A DNA stretch of 64,000 bases, from NCBI GenBank assembly GCA_019359035.1, contig JAHHIC010000029.1, forward strand, positions 1-64,000. Direction: 5' to 3'. This document shows positions 17,343 to 25,674 of this stretch, in pieces. A model generated the notes under the pieces. The model searched no databases, had not been told where the DNA came from, and saw only the letters and a program-made list of their open reading frames with translations. Within the stretch, counting starts at the first letter, position 1. Each line of letters starts with the position of its first letter. Made by a program: the position numbers and the translations under genes. The DNA comes from Scytonematopsis contorta HA4267-MV1 (GTDB lineage Bacteria > Cyanobacteriota > Cyanobacteriia > Cyanobacteriales > Nostocaceae).

Positions 17343-18680
17343 ATGACCAGCCTTTTAACTCAGCCAACGCTCCCACTACCTCCTGGTCGATTCGGTTTAC
17401 CTTTGATTGGTGAATCAGTCAGCTATTTACGCGACCCAGTAGGATTTATTGCGAAACGACAACAGCAGTATGGCAACATCTTCAAAACCCATCTTTTCGG
17501 CCATCCAACCATTGCTTTAATCGGAGCAGATGCAGCACGGTTTCTCTTCTCTAATGATGGGCAGAATTTGGAGATGACAAATACGCCGAATTTTGAAATT
17601 TTACTTGGAGTAAAATCAATAGGTGTGCAGACAGGAACCGCTCACCAAATTCTCCGTCGTCAACTGTTTCAGGCTTTCCAACCCAGAGCGTTAGAAAATT
17701 ATGCAGCCACAATGGAAGCAATCACATACCGCTACTTGCAAAAGTGGGAACAAATGGGGACGCTGACTTGGTACGAAGAGTTGAAAAAATATACGCTCGA
17801 TATTGCTTATCGTTTGTTTGTGGGTGTCAGTACAGAGGACGACGAATCGTTAGAAAAAGTTTACGAAGCTTGGAGCGAAGGGCTTTTAACAATTCCAGTG
17901 CGGTTTCCAGGTAGTAAGTTTGACAAAGCTGTTCGAGCACGCTCAGAACTACTTGCTCGATTTGACCGCTTAATTGATAAGCGTCAACAGCATCCTTCAA
18001 GTGGACAAGATGTTTTGAGTATTTTGTTGGTTGCAAAAGACGAAGCAGGAAATGCACTTAGCCGAGCAGACATTAAAGATAATATTCTGGGAATGTTGAT
18101 TGCAGGTCATGAAACACTAACATCAGCATTAACTTCTTTGTGTCAATTACTGGCTCAACATCCAAATGTACTGGAAGCCGTACGTGAGGAACAAGCGAAA
18201 CTGGGATTTCCCAAACAACTCAAACCAGACACTTTAAAGCAAATGACGTACTTGGAGCAGGTGCTGAAAGAGGTTTTACGACTTTTACCCCCTGTGGTTC
18301 GGAGCGGGTCGCGAAAAGTGCTACAGTCTTGCGAGTTCGGTGGGTATTCAATTCCACAGACTTGGGATGTGTATTATCAAATACCTGAAACACATCAAGA
18401 CAGTGAAATATATACACATCCAGAGCTATTTGACCCAAATCGATTTTCACCAGAGCGCTCAGAAGATAAACAAAAAATTTTCAGTCATATTCCATTTGGT
18501 GGTGGTATCCGAGAATGTTTGGGTAAAGAATTTGCCAGATTAGAGATGAAGCTATTTGCTGCTTTGTTAGTTCGTGATTACGCATGGGAGCTAGTACCCG
18601 AACAAAATCTAGAGCGAACTGTACTGCCATTTTCCCGCCCTCGCGATGGGCTAAAAGTAAAGTTTAGTCGTCGCATCTAA
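17343..18680 (+). CDS. Cytochrome P450, CYP120 family
   Basis: A haem monooxygenase of 445 residues, full length for bacterial soluble P450s. It has the proline-rich start LPPGRFGLPLIGE, the I-helix oxygen-activation motif AGHETLTS (about 253-260), the K-helix E-x-x-R in KEVLRLLPPV (about 305-314), and the haem loop FGGGIRECLG with the Cys ligand near residue 392, followed by KEFARLEMKLFA. These features match CYP120, whose Synechocystis member hydroxylates retinoic acid, so a retinoid or apocarotenoid substrate is likely. GAGG precedes ATG 17343 by about 8 bases. It stands alone, with no ferredoxin gene next to it. Confidence 0.95.
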   Translation: MTSLLTQPTLPLPPGRFGLPLIGESVSYLRDPVGFIAKRQQQYGNIFKTHLFGHPTIALIGADAARFLFSNDGQNLEMTNTPNFEILLGVKSIGVQTGTAHQILRRQLFQAFQPRALENYAATMEAITYRYLQKWEQMGTLTWYEELKKYTLDIAYRLFVGVSTEDDESLEKVYEAWSEGLLTIPVRFPGSKFDKAVRARSELLARFDRLIDKRQQHPSSGQDVLSILLVAKDEAGNALSRADIKDNILGMLIAGHETLTSALTSLCQLLAQHPNVLEAVREEQAKLGFPKQLKPDTLKQMTYLEQVLKEVLRLLPPVVRSGSRKVLQSCEFGGYSIPQTWDVYYQIPETHQDSEIYTHPELFDPNRFSPERSEDKQKIFSHIPFGGGIRECLGKEFARLEMKLFAALLVRDYAWELVPEQNLERTVLPFSRPRDGLKVKFSRRI

Positions 18681-18904
18681 TAGCAGCATAGCGTAGTCAA
18701 ATAATGCTTTTATTATTTTTCCAATCTGTGTCTATATCAAGATTTATCAAAAATTTGTAAAGCTCATAAGAAGATAATGCATGATTACGTAAATTTTTCA
18801 TGAAAATTACCCAAAAAATAAGTTGTTTTTATAACATCTGGCACAAGTAGATTTAAAATTAACCACGAATTAATAACTAAAAGGTTAATAAAAGGTTAAT
18901 TATT

Positions 18905-19546
18905 ATGGCTAACAATTTCAAAAAAAAGTTTTTGGCTACTATGGGAGCGACAATTATTGCTCTTGGAATAGGTGAAGTAACACAGGCAGATGTTTTGACA
19001 TTTGAGGATTTTTCATCAAGTACAGATTCAGCACCAATCCCTAGCGGTTATCAAGGCTTCAACTGGAATAACTTTTTTTACAATGATGGTTCAATACCCG
19101 GACTTTCAAGGTCAGGTTATGATACTGGGAGAGCATCAGGTAATTACGTAGCCTATAATGGTAATGGAAATACAGCTTTTGTAGGTGGTGGTTTATTTAA
19201 TTTCAGAAGTGCTTTCTTAACTGCTGCTTGGAATGATGGTCTCTCTGTTACGGTAGATGGTTTGAAAAATGGAGTATCTTTATATTCAAAAACAACAATA
19301 ATAGATACAACAAAACCGACTTTTGTTAATTTTGATTTTTTGAATATTGATACATTAAGGTTTACGTCATTTGGTGGAACTCTTCCTGGTTATCTTTCAC
19401 GAGTAGGTAGTGGAACACAATTTGCATTAGATAATTTAACTTTTGACCGAAAATCTCAAACTGTGCCTGAACCTACATCAGTGTTAACATTGGCAGCGAT
19501 AGGTACTACTGCATTTATATTAAAACGAAAAAAATCTGTTATTTGA
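18905..19546 (+). CDS. PEP-CTERM sorting domain protein
   Basis: An exported protein of 213 residues with an N-terminal signal peptide (KKFLATMGATIIALGIG, cleavage near TQA-DV), a Gly/Asn/Ser-rich beta-type body, and a C-terminal VPEP motif followed by a hydrophobic helix and the basic end KRKKSVI. PEP-CTERM proteins are processed by an exosortase and released or anchored outside, often with exopolysaccharide. No exosortase gene is in the window. The body (LTFEDF..., LDNLTF) resembles carbohydrate-binding-like beta sandwich proteins. An AT-rich 224-bp leader lies upstream. Confidence 0.9.
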   Translation: MANNFKKKFLATMGATIIALGIGEVTQADVLTFEDFSSSTDSAPIPSGYQGFNWNNFFYNDGSIPGLSRSGYDTGRASGNYVAYNGNGNTAFVGGGLFNFRSAFLTAAWNDGLSVTVDGLKNGVSLYSKTTIIDTTKPTFVNFDFLNIDTLRFTSFGGTLPGYLSRVGSGTQFALDNLTFDRKSQTVPEPTSVLTLAAIGTTAFILKRKKSVI

Positions 19547-19739
19547 CGCATAATGTTTTTTTGTCTCATTGCAGTTGCCATATCCTCCTTAATTTCGTTA
19601 TTCTTCAAACATAAGCTGTCGCGTATTTAATTTGTATACAGGACGCCGATTGTCCGGTTCGCGCTACAATATCTTACATATTCGTCTTATACAATCTAGC
19701 TGCATATCAGCTTATGTGATGAGTTCGGGAGAATCTCAA

Positions 19740-19850
19740 ATGTTAACTAATGCTTCTGTGGAAGAACGACTAGCGGCTGTCGAAGCAGCAGTGATAGAGT
19801 TGCGAAAGCAAGTGATAGCTTCCCAAGCTACAAATTGGCTAGGCATTTAA
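19740..19850 (+). pseudogene. N-terminal fragment of a small antitoxin-like protein
   Basis: ATG 19740 with GGGAG 8 bases upstream opens a 36-residue frame (SVEERLAAVEAAVIELRKQV, then NWLGI). This matches the start of a common cyanobacterial antitoxin-like family whose members normally run on past the NWL segment. The stop truncates it. No toxin partner follows. It may be a remnant or a very short functional peptide. Confidence 0.4.
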
Positions 19851-20226
19851 TCAAGCTCATCTACAGTGAGCATAAGTATAGGTGTGATAAAACTTTATAA
19901 AAAATATAGTCTAACTAGCTATACTTCTAGCTACTTCTACTATGGATGATTTAAATGCTAATTTTCTACCTTAAGTCATAGAATAAGTGCAAATCTACGC
20001 TATTGCCATATAAGTTAAAGAGAAAGAAAAAGCTTTAAATTGCTTGCTGAATTTATATCCCCTTCGTGAACTTTTACTAAAAAGCTATATTTGAAGAGAA
20101 AGGCGTTATAATGTATTTCAATTAGCGAGACCTAAGTTTAACAGTAAGGTTGATATAAAATAGCATCCTAGCACTTTATTTATGATATCCGTCGTTGCCC
20201 ACATCTCAAAATGAAAGAGTACCCTC
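19851..20226. other. Intergenic region without clear features
   Basis: About 375 AT-rich bases before the HicB-like gene. A TATAAT hexamer at 20107 could be a -10 element, but no matching -35 box is present at the usual spacing. Confidence 0.4.
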
Positions 20227-20592
20227 ATGCAGTATCAAGTCTTTGTTGAAAGTAAATCCGATAATCTCTTTGTAGCATCGGTCGTGGGAATGCCAAATTT
20301 AATTGTTGAGGGCAAAACTGAGGAAGAAGCAATAGAAAATGCAAAAGCCGCTTTGGAAACACAACTAGCAACTGGTCGATTTGTGGAGATTGAGGTAAAT
20401 CAAAACCTTACACACAGTAGTGGTGTTTCTTATTCAGAGAAGCCGTTTTATGAAACTGCCACGGATGAAGAATGGGAAGACGCGCTCGCGGATTTTGTTA
20501 ATAGCTCTGCTTTCACTAAAGCTCTACTGCTGTCAGACAAAGCTATCAGCCGTGAAAGCATTTACCAAGAGCGGGAAGATAGCCAGTTATGA
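20227..20592 (+). CDS. HicB-like antitoxin
   Basis: A 121-residue protein with an N-terminal HicB-type partial RNase-H fold domain (MQYQVFVESKSDN, GMPNLIVEGKTEEEAIENAKAALE) and a helical C-terminal segment likely to bind the toxin or DNA. Its stop overlaps the PIN gene start by 4 bases (ATGA at 20589-20592), the classic layout of a toxin-antitoxin operon with translational coupling. In cyanobacteria HicB-like antitoxins often pair with PIN toxins in place of HicA. It should neutralise the downstream ribonuclease and autorepress the operon. The partner is frameshifted, so this may be an orphan antitoxin. Confidence 0.82.
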   Translation: MQYQVFVESKSDNLFVASVVGMPNLIVEGKTEEEAIENAKAALETQLATGRFVEIEVNQNLTHSSGVSYSEKPFYETATDEEWEDALADFVNSSAFTKALLLSDKAISRESIYQEREDSQL

Positions 20593-21040
20593 GCTATCTA
20601 TTGGACACAAATATTTTATTGCGTCTGGCGCAAAAAGTCATCCCATGCATACTGATGTGCGTAGAGCGCTTGTAACAATGCGTCGTCAAGATTCAATCAT
20701 TCTGTGTATTACTCCACAAAATTTGATTGAATTTTGGGCGGTGGCTACACGCCCATTAGCTAGTAATGGCTTAGGTTTAACGACAGACGAAGCTTCAAGA
20801 GAAATTAAAAAACTTAAACGAATTTTTGTTTTCTGCCCTGATAGACCAGAAATTTTTGATGTGTGGGAAAATTTAGTAGTTAATTATCAGGTCAGTGGAA
20901 AACCAACCCACGATACACGCTTGGTCGCAGCTGCTATTGTCCATAGGCTCACCCATCTTTTATCTTTTAATACAGACGATTTCAAACGGTTTTCAGAAAT
21001 TGTAGCTGTTGATCCACGCAGCATATCTTCAGAACCTTAG
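20589..21040 (+). pseudogene. PIN-domain ribonuclease toxin, frameshifted
   Basis: Starting at ATG 20589 the frame reads MSYLLDTNILLRLAQK, the standard PIN start with the first catalytic Asp, and then hits a stop. Adding one A to the five-A run at 20632-20636 joins it to SHPMHTDVRRALVTM and an intact remainder. That remainder contains the other conserved acids in LIEFWAV, THDTRLVAAA and FNTDDF. The protein of about 150 residues would have all four PIN acidic residues. It is either inactive through a one-base loss, phase-variable at the A run, or a base-calling error. Confidence 0.8.
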
Positions 21041-21207
21041 CCAAAATCACTATTAATACTATTCAAAAATAAACTAAGCCAACATAGGATGATTTGATAT
21101 AAAAATAGCCTTTACCAACAAAGAATTTAATGCAGCAGTAGATGAGTGATTACGATTTATATTTTGGGTACTCTAAGTAAGTCGAATCAAAGTCAGGATG
21201 TGAGAAG

Positions 21208-23289
21208 ATGGATTTAGAAAACGCGATTTCGAGTTTACTTAGTAATATCTCTTCCCAAAAGCAAGATTCTAATAAATTGGGAGACGTTATTGGGTTAATT
21301 GCAAAAGCTGCAATAGGTGATGCAAAATCTAGTTCATCTTCGCAAACAGATATTAATAAAGTCTTTGAGCAATTGGAAAGTATTGCTAGTTCGGGACGAG
21401 AAGAGATTTTTCGCAAGTTACTAGAAGCTGAAAAGCAAACCCGGAAGAAAAACGAACCAACACTTTTAATGGCTGCTGTCATATCTGGGAAAACAGAAGT
21501 TGTGCGAGGATTAGTTGCTGCTGGTGCTGATGTTAATGTTTGTATTAAAGAATTTTTCACTTTTGATGCGATGTATTTTGCTGTAGATAAAGAATATATT
21601 GATATAGTCAAAATACTTATTGATGCAGGTGCGAACATAAATGGTGATGCTCCTCTTTATTCTCCTATAGTCAAAGCGATTAATAAGAAAAACCTTGAAT
21701 TGCTAGAAGTTGTATTGAATGCAGGAGCAAAAATTGTATTTGAAACGGGAGCTAATAGTCTGATTCATGCAGCAGGTAAAGTAAATAATTCAGAAATTAT
21801 TCGGTTATTGCTACAAGCTGGTTGTGATGTAAATGCAACAAATTCTGGAGGTGATACTGCATTAGTTGACGCTTGTTTACACGGTCATGATGCTGTAGTT
21901 AATATACTGTTAGCAGCGGGTGCTGATGCAAATAAAACTCGAAAAGATGGACTTTCACCGCTGATTGCTGTTTTCTCGATACCTTCTATGACAAAAGCAC
22001 TTTCTAATTTGGGAATTGGAGAAGAAAAAACAAATTTGCATCAAAGTATGCTTTCAATTATTCAATTATTGGCAGATAGCGGTGCTGATTTAAATATTCG
22101 GAATTTCTTGGGTAGAACTGCGTTGATGTTGGCAGCGGAAAATGGTTATTTGGATATTGCTCAGGTATTGATAGATAAAGGCGCAGATGTTAATGCTATC
22201 GAAGATTTTTCACAGGTTCATTATGTCCATATTTTATTAGAAGGTATGGAAAAGACTTTAGCTGAGCGTTCAGAACACAAAACTGCTTTAATGTTCGCTG
22301 CAGAAAAAGGTCACACAGAAATAGTTGATGCTCTATTAAAAGCTGGGTCAGATTTTACAATATCTGATGAAAAGAACCGCACAACATTAGATATTGCAAT
22401 TCAGCAGGGACACACTGCTATTGTCAAATTGCTGGAAAATGCTGGCGCACAAGCACCAAAAAGCGCAACACTATTTTCAGAAACAGCTTTACTTGGTGCA
22501 GCCAAGCAGGGAAATTTGGAGATATTACAATCCGCATTACAAGCTGGTATTAATCCTAACGTAAGTGAACTTCAAGAAGGTCGCAACCCCCGCCAAAAAA
22601 CCGTTTTGATGTTCGCATCGGAACATGGGCACTTAGAAACTGTGAAAATTTTAATAGAAGCGGGTGGGGATGTGAACTTGTGCGATCGCCCCGGTAAAAA
22701 GCTCGGTAAAACACCCCTGATGTACGCAGCAGAATCTGGCCATGCGGTAATTGTAAGATATTTACTAGAAGCGGGTGCGGTTGTCGATGCTCAAGATAAG
22801 CGCGGACGAACTGCACTATGGTATGCTGTAGGCGAACAAAATGCTGATGCTGTCAGAATTTTACTAGAATTTGCTGCTGACCCCCACAAAAAAAGCTGGG
22901 ATGATACACCTTTTGAACATGCAACATACGCGGGGAAAGAAATTGCAAATTTGATTACCAGCTTAGATAAATACAAAGGTAATACAGCTAGTAACGCCGC
23001 ACGGGAAGAAATGTTGCGCTCAGCTTGTTTTAATGGTGATATTGAACTCGTTAGAGATTTAATTCAGCAAGGAACTAATACTAATGCACCTGAAAAACCA
23101 GGTGATTGGACGGCTTTGATGTACGCAGCAGCTAAAGGATATATAGATATTGTCCAAATTCTCTTAGCAGCAGGTGCGGAGGTTAATTATGTTGCAGACT
23201 CCAAAAAAACAGCACTTTCGGAATCAACTTATTGGGGACATATGGAAATCGTAAATTTATTGATTTCTGCGGGAGCAAAGCGCAAATAG
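21208..23289 (+). CDS. Ankyrin repeat protein
   Basis: A 693-residue cytosolic protein. After a Ser/Gln-rich start (1-65) it consists of about 15 ankyrin repeats of the form TALMFAAEKGHTEIVDALLKAGA-D. Ankyrin stacks bind other proteins; no catalytic domain is present. Some repeats are irregular (a Ser/Met-rich insertion near residues 255-285 and a spacer near 335-350). GTGAGAAG lies just before ATG 21208. Its target is unknown, and the neighbours (toxin-antitoxin and repeat proteins) give no clear pathway. Confidence 0.92.
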   Translation: MDLENAISSLLSNISSQKQDSNKLGDVIGLIAKAAIGDAKSSSSSQTDINKVFEQLESIASSGREEIFRKLLEAEKQTRKKNEPTLLMAAVISGKTEVVRGLVAAGADVNVCIKEFFTFDAMYFAVDKEYIDIVKILIDAGANINGDAPLYSPIVKAINKKNLELLEVVLNAGAKIVFETGANSLIHAAGKVNNSEIIRLLLQAGCDVNATNSGGDTALVDACLHGHDAVVNILLAAGADANKTRKDGLSPLIAVFSIPSMTKALSNLGIGEEKTNLHQSMLSIIQLLADSGADLNIRNFLGRTALMLAAENGYLDIAQVLIDKGADVNAIEDFSQVHYVHILLEGMEKTLAERSEHKTALMFAAEKGHTEIVDALLKAGSDFTISDEKNRTTLDIAIQQGHTAIVKLLENAGAQAPKSATLFSETALLGAAKQGNLEILQSALQAGINPNVSELQEGRNPRQKTVLMFASEHGHLETVKILIEAGGDVNLCDRPGKKLGKTPLMYAAESGHAVIVRYLLEAGAVVDAQDKRGRTALWYAVGEQNADAVRILLEFAADPHKKSWDDTPFEHATYAGKEIANLITSLDKYKGNTASNAAREEMLRSACFNGDIELVRDLIQQGTNTNAPEKPGDWTALMYAAAKGYIDIVQILLAAGAEVNYVADSKKTALSESTYWGHMEIVNLLISAGAKRK

Positions 23290-23475
23290 CATTGCTAAAA
23301 TACTTTCAAATTCTCTCTAGTTGCAGAAGAGAGATTTTGAGAGGTGCAAGATGTTGATTCTAATTTGCATATCCGGGCAAGGATACCCACCCCACAAGAG
23401 CTACATTAAAACGGGAGCATCCTTATTCAAACAAACTGTGCAAATTAAAAGATGTTAGCTTATTTTTATTCTCGT

Positions 23476-24075
23476 TTATTCTCGTCGCATCCAATCTACC
23501 CTTCCCAAGCAAGGGTCAGCCACACTCAAATACCAAGCAGGAATGTAAATACCTTCCTCAATGAAAATATCATTAATAAAATGACCAACAACATCACTTT
23601 CAGCCTCATCAAAATTATCAAATTCTGGCTCCTCTCGCATTTCTGATTCAAAAACCAACTCAAAACCAGGTGCCCAATCTAGCTTCTCAATTTGTTTACC
23701 TCGCTCAAAAAGATAGTAACCTATAGCACCAGAAGTATCTTCTTCACTAAATTCTATAACTTTAGTTTGTCTTGTTAAGGAAATTTGTTGACATATATTC
23801 CGTACATCTTTCCAACAACCTATAGCCCAATATACAACTGCCCAATCATTATTTTTAGGCTGAACAATTGGCATCCAATATTGTTTTTGCTCTGAAATAA
23901 TATTACAAATTTGACCAGCATTTTGAATATTGTGTTTAAATTCCGTATTTGGCTGGTACTCACTTAAAGCTTGAGTAACTTTTTCAATTGGAGCCTTTAC
24001 CGCAAAAATTGCATATTCTGGATGTCCCTCGTACATACTCTTTTGAAAATCTAACATTCCTAAAACCCTTTCCAT
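23476..24075 (-). CDS. Unknown 199-residue protein
   Basis: I do not recognise the family. The protein is acidic, lacks signal or membrane segments, and looks like a mixed alpha/beta fold: FAVKAPIEKVTQALSEYQP, then MPIVQPKNNDWAVVYWAIG, and an acidic loop SEMREEPEFDNFDEAES. The segments FAVK-x-P-x-E-x-V and VYWAIG-x-W recall small bacterial proteins that occur downstream of larger partners. GGGAG precedes ATG 24075 by 9 bases. It follows the 443-residue gene by 38 bp and is surely co-transcribed with it. Confidence 0.65.
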   Translation of the reverse strand: MERVLGMLDFQKSMYEGHPEYAIFAVKAPIEKVTQALSEYQPNTEFKHNIQNAGQICNIISEQKQYWMPIVQPKNNDWAVVYWAIGCWKDVRNICQQISLTRQTKVIEFSEEDTSGAIGYYLFERGKQIEKLDWAPGFELVFESEMREEPEFDNFDEAESDVVGHFINDIFIEEGIYIPAWYLSVADPCLGRVDWMRRE

Positions 24076-24113
24076 TAATTAAATCTCCCTATATTGGTAA
24101 ATACTTAGTTATG

Positions 24114-25445
24114 CTATGCAATAAGTTTAGGTAATACATCTATACCGAACTCAGATTGTATAAGATTTGAAACTTTATAATTTATTTCAGGAAGAGCAAA
24201 CTTCATAAGCGTCTGGAGAGAGCTTTTTGCAATCTTCGTTTTAGAAGGTTCTGAAGGAATTGGATAACCCATTTTGCGAAGTATATCATGAATATAAAAT
24301 GCAGAGCGAGAATGAACTTTGAAAGTCAACCTATCTTCCCCAGCAAAGCTTATATACCATTCATAGTCTGCCAGAGTATTGAGACTAATGGGATTAGTTC
24401 CATAAATAAATTCAGTATTTTCAATATCGGATTCAAATATTTTCCTAAAATCTTCTAAACCATCATCCCAAGTTATTTCATCAGACGAAAACAAGACTTC
24501 AAAATTAGTTTCCTTTTGCAATTCAAGTCCTTTTCTAAGGCTACGATTCAACATAACATATTGGCAAAGTATTTCGGGCATATCTACAGCAAGTGCATAC
24601 AAACTAAGCCCTTCACAAAATTTACCAACCTCATTGCATATTTCATTTATTAAACATGTAATATCTTTAAATGCAAAATTTGTATAATTTCCACCTTTTG
24701 CTTCAAATGCATCAGCCTTAGCTCTTATACTAAAAGCCAAAGCAACAAATAAAGGTAATCTTTCTGGTTTTCCTGATTCAATTCGATTTAATTGGGTTTT
24801 TAGCCATGCTTCTAAATCTTCTGCTTTTTCGATTAATTGGTCTGCTTCTGTAACATCAGGAAGTATATAGATAAATCTTTCATATGCTTTTAATAGTTTA
24901 AAAGTTCTGGTTTCAAACTCTTCTCGTTTTCTCAATGCCTCTATATCTTTAACTTCTTGAATAATTTGTTGAAAACCTATATGCATCTCTTTACGGAGAA
25001 TACTCATGCCTGCTGCAAGACTATTCTGATTTGAAACTAGTAGTTCTAGGGTGCGATGTTGTACTGTTAAAGCGCTCTTAATACTTTGTAAATTTGAGTC
25101 AATGCTATTGAATGCTGACAAAATTTGTTCGTTGTTTCTATCTAATTTATTTCCTATTGTCTCAATTCCTGATTGAAGCTCATTGTTAATATGCTCTAAT
25201 TTTTTTCTAACCTTACGAAGTTGACTGGCATTATAAATACCAACACCTAGATTAAGTATATTTAATCCCAAATTTGCAATATTCAACATATCAATATTTC
25301 CCGGCTTAACAGATTGAATAGTTTCTCCGCTGGCATTATGGCGCGTACACCAAGTACCGGCTTTTCCTACAAACACTTCGTAATCTGAAGCATTTCCTTC
25401 CTTAAATTTATGGGGGGCTGGTTTTTGGCTAAAAAGCTCTGACAT
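24114..25445 (-). CDS. Unknown coiled-coil protein with amphipathic segment
   Basis: A 443-residue protein. The N-terminal segment (1-50) contains TWCTRHNASGETI. A short hydrophobic or amphipathic helix (about 55-75; ANLGLNILNLGVGIYN) is followed by a long coiled coil (about 75-175), then a helical domain rich in charged residues. The C-terminal part (about 330-443) has WYISFAGEDRLTFKVHSRS. The glycine/asparagine-rich helix before a coiled coil resembles membrane-active or pore-associated proteins, but no family is evident. It forms an operon with the 199-residue gene downstream. Function unknown. Confidence 0.6.
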   Translation of the reverse strand: MSELFSQKPAPHKFKEGNASDYEVFVGKAGTWCTRHNASGETIQSVKPGNIDMLNIANLGLNILNLGVGIYNASQLRKVRKKLEHINNELQSGIETIGNKLDRNNEQILSAFNSIDSNLQSIKSALTVQHRTLELLVSNQNSLAAGMSILRKEMHIGFQQIIQEVKDIEALRKREEFETRTFKLLKAYERFIYILPDVTEADQLIEKAEDLEAWLKTQLNRIESGKPERLPLFVALAFSIRAKADAFEAKGGNYTNFAFKDITCLINEICNEVGKFCEGLSLYALAVDMPEILCQYVMLNRSLRKGLELQKETNFEVLFSSDEITWDDGLEDFRKIFESDIENTEFIYGTNPISLNTLADYEWYISFAGEDRLTFKVHSRSAFYIHDILRKMGYPIPSEPSKTKIAKSSLQTLMKFALPEINYKVSNLIQSEFGIDVLPKLIA

Positions 25446-25520
25446 AGTTATTTACCAAAAAGCTATATTTTCAGTATTCCCATAAAAAATTCAAAATTTA
25501 AAACTGCTTCATCTAAAAGC

Positions 25521-25619
25521 TACACTCTTGCGGCTGCTCTGGAAGCACAACTAGCCACAAGTATCCCAAGTTTTACAAAAAAATTAGTTTCTTGGTCTTC
25601 CCAAAACACTAACACGTAA
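25521..25619 (+). pseudogene. Possible HicB-type antitoxin remnant
   Basis: A short open stretch reads LAAALEAQLATSIPSF and stops at 25617. It resembles KAALETQLATGRF in the HicB-like protein at 20227. It has no start codon and no partner. This is weak evidence for a decayed toxin-antitoxin gene. Confidence 0.25.
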
Positions 25620-25674
25620 AGTAACATACTAAATAGTTCCTATCGTCACCACATATTTAAGTGGTTAGGAGGCT

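Noticed and set aside
20085-20115. TATAAT as a sigma-70 promoter of the antitoxin operon
   Set aside because: No -35 box at 16-18 bp; spacing to TTGAAG is only 10 bp.
20420-21040. A 206-residue plus-strand frame as the PIN gene
   Set aside because: Its first 60 residues are the antitoxin gene read in the wrong frame; the true start is ATG 20589 with a frameshift.
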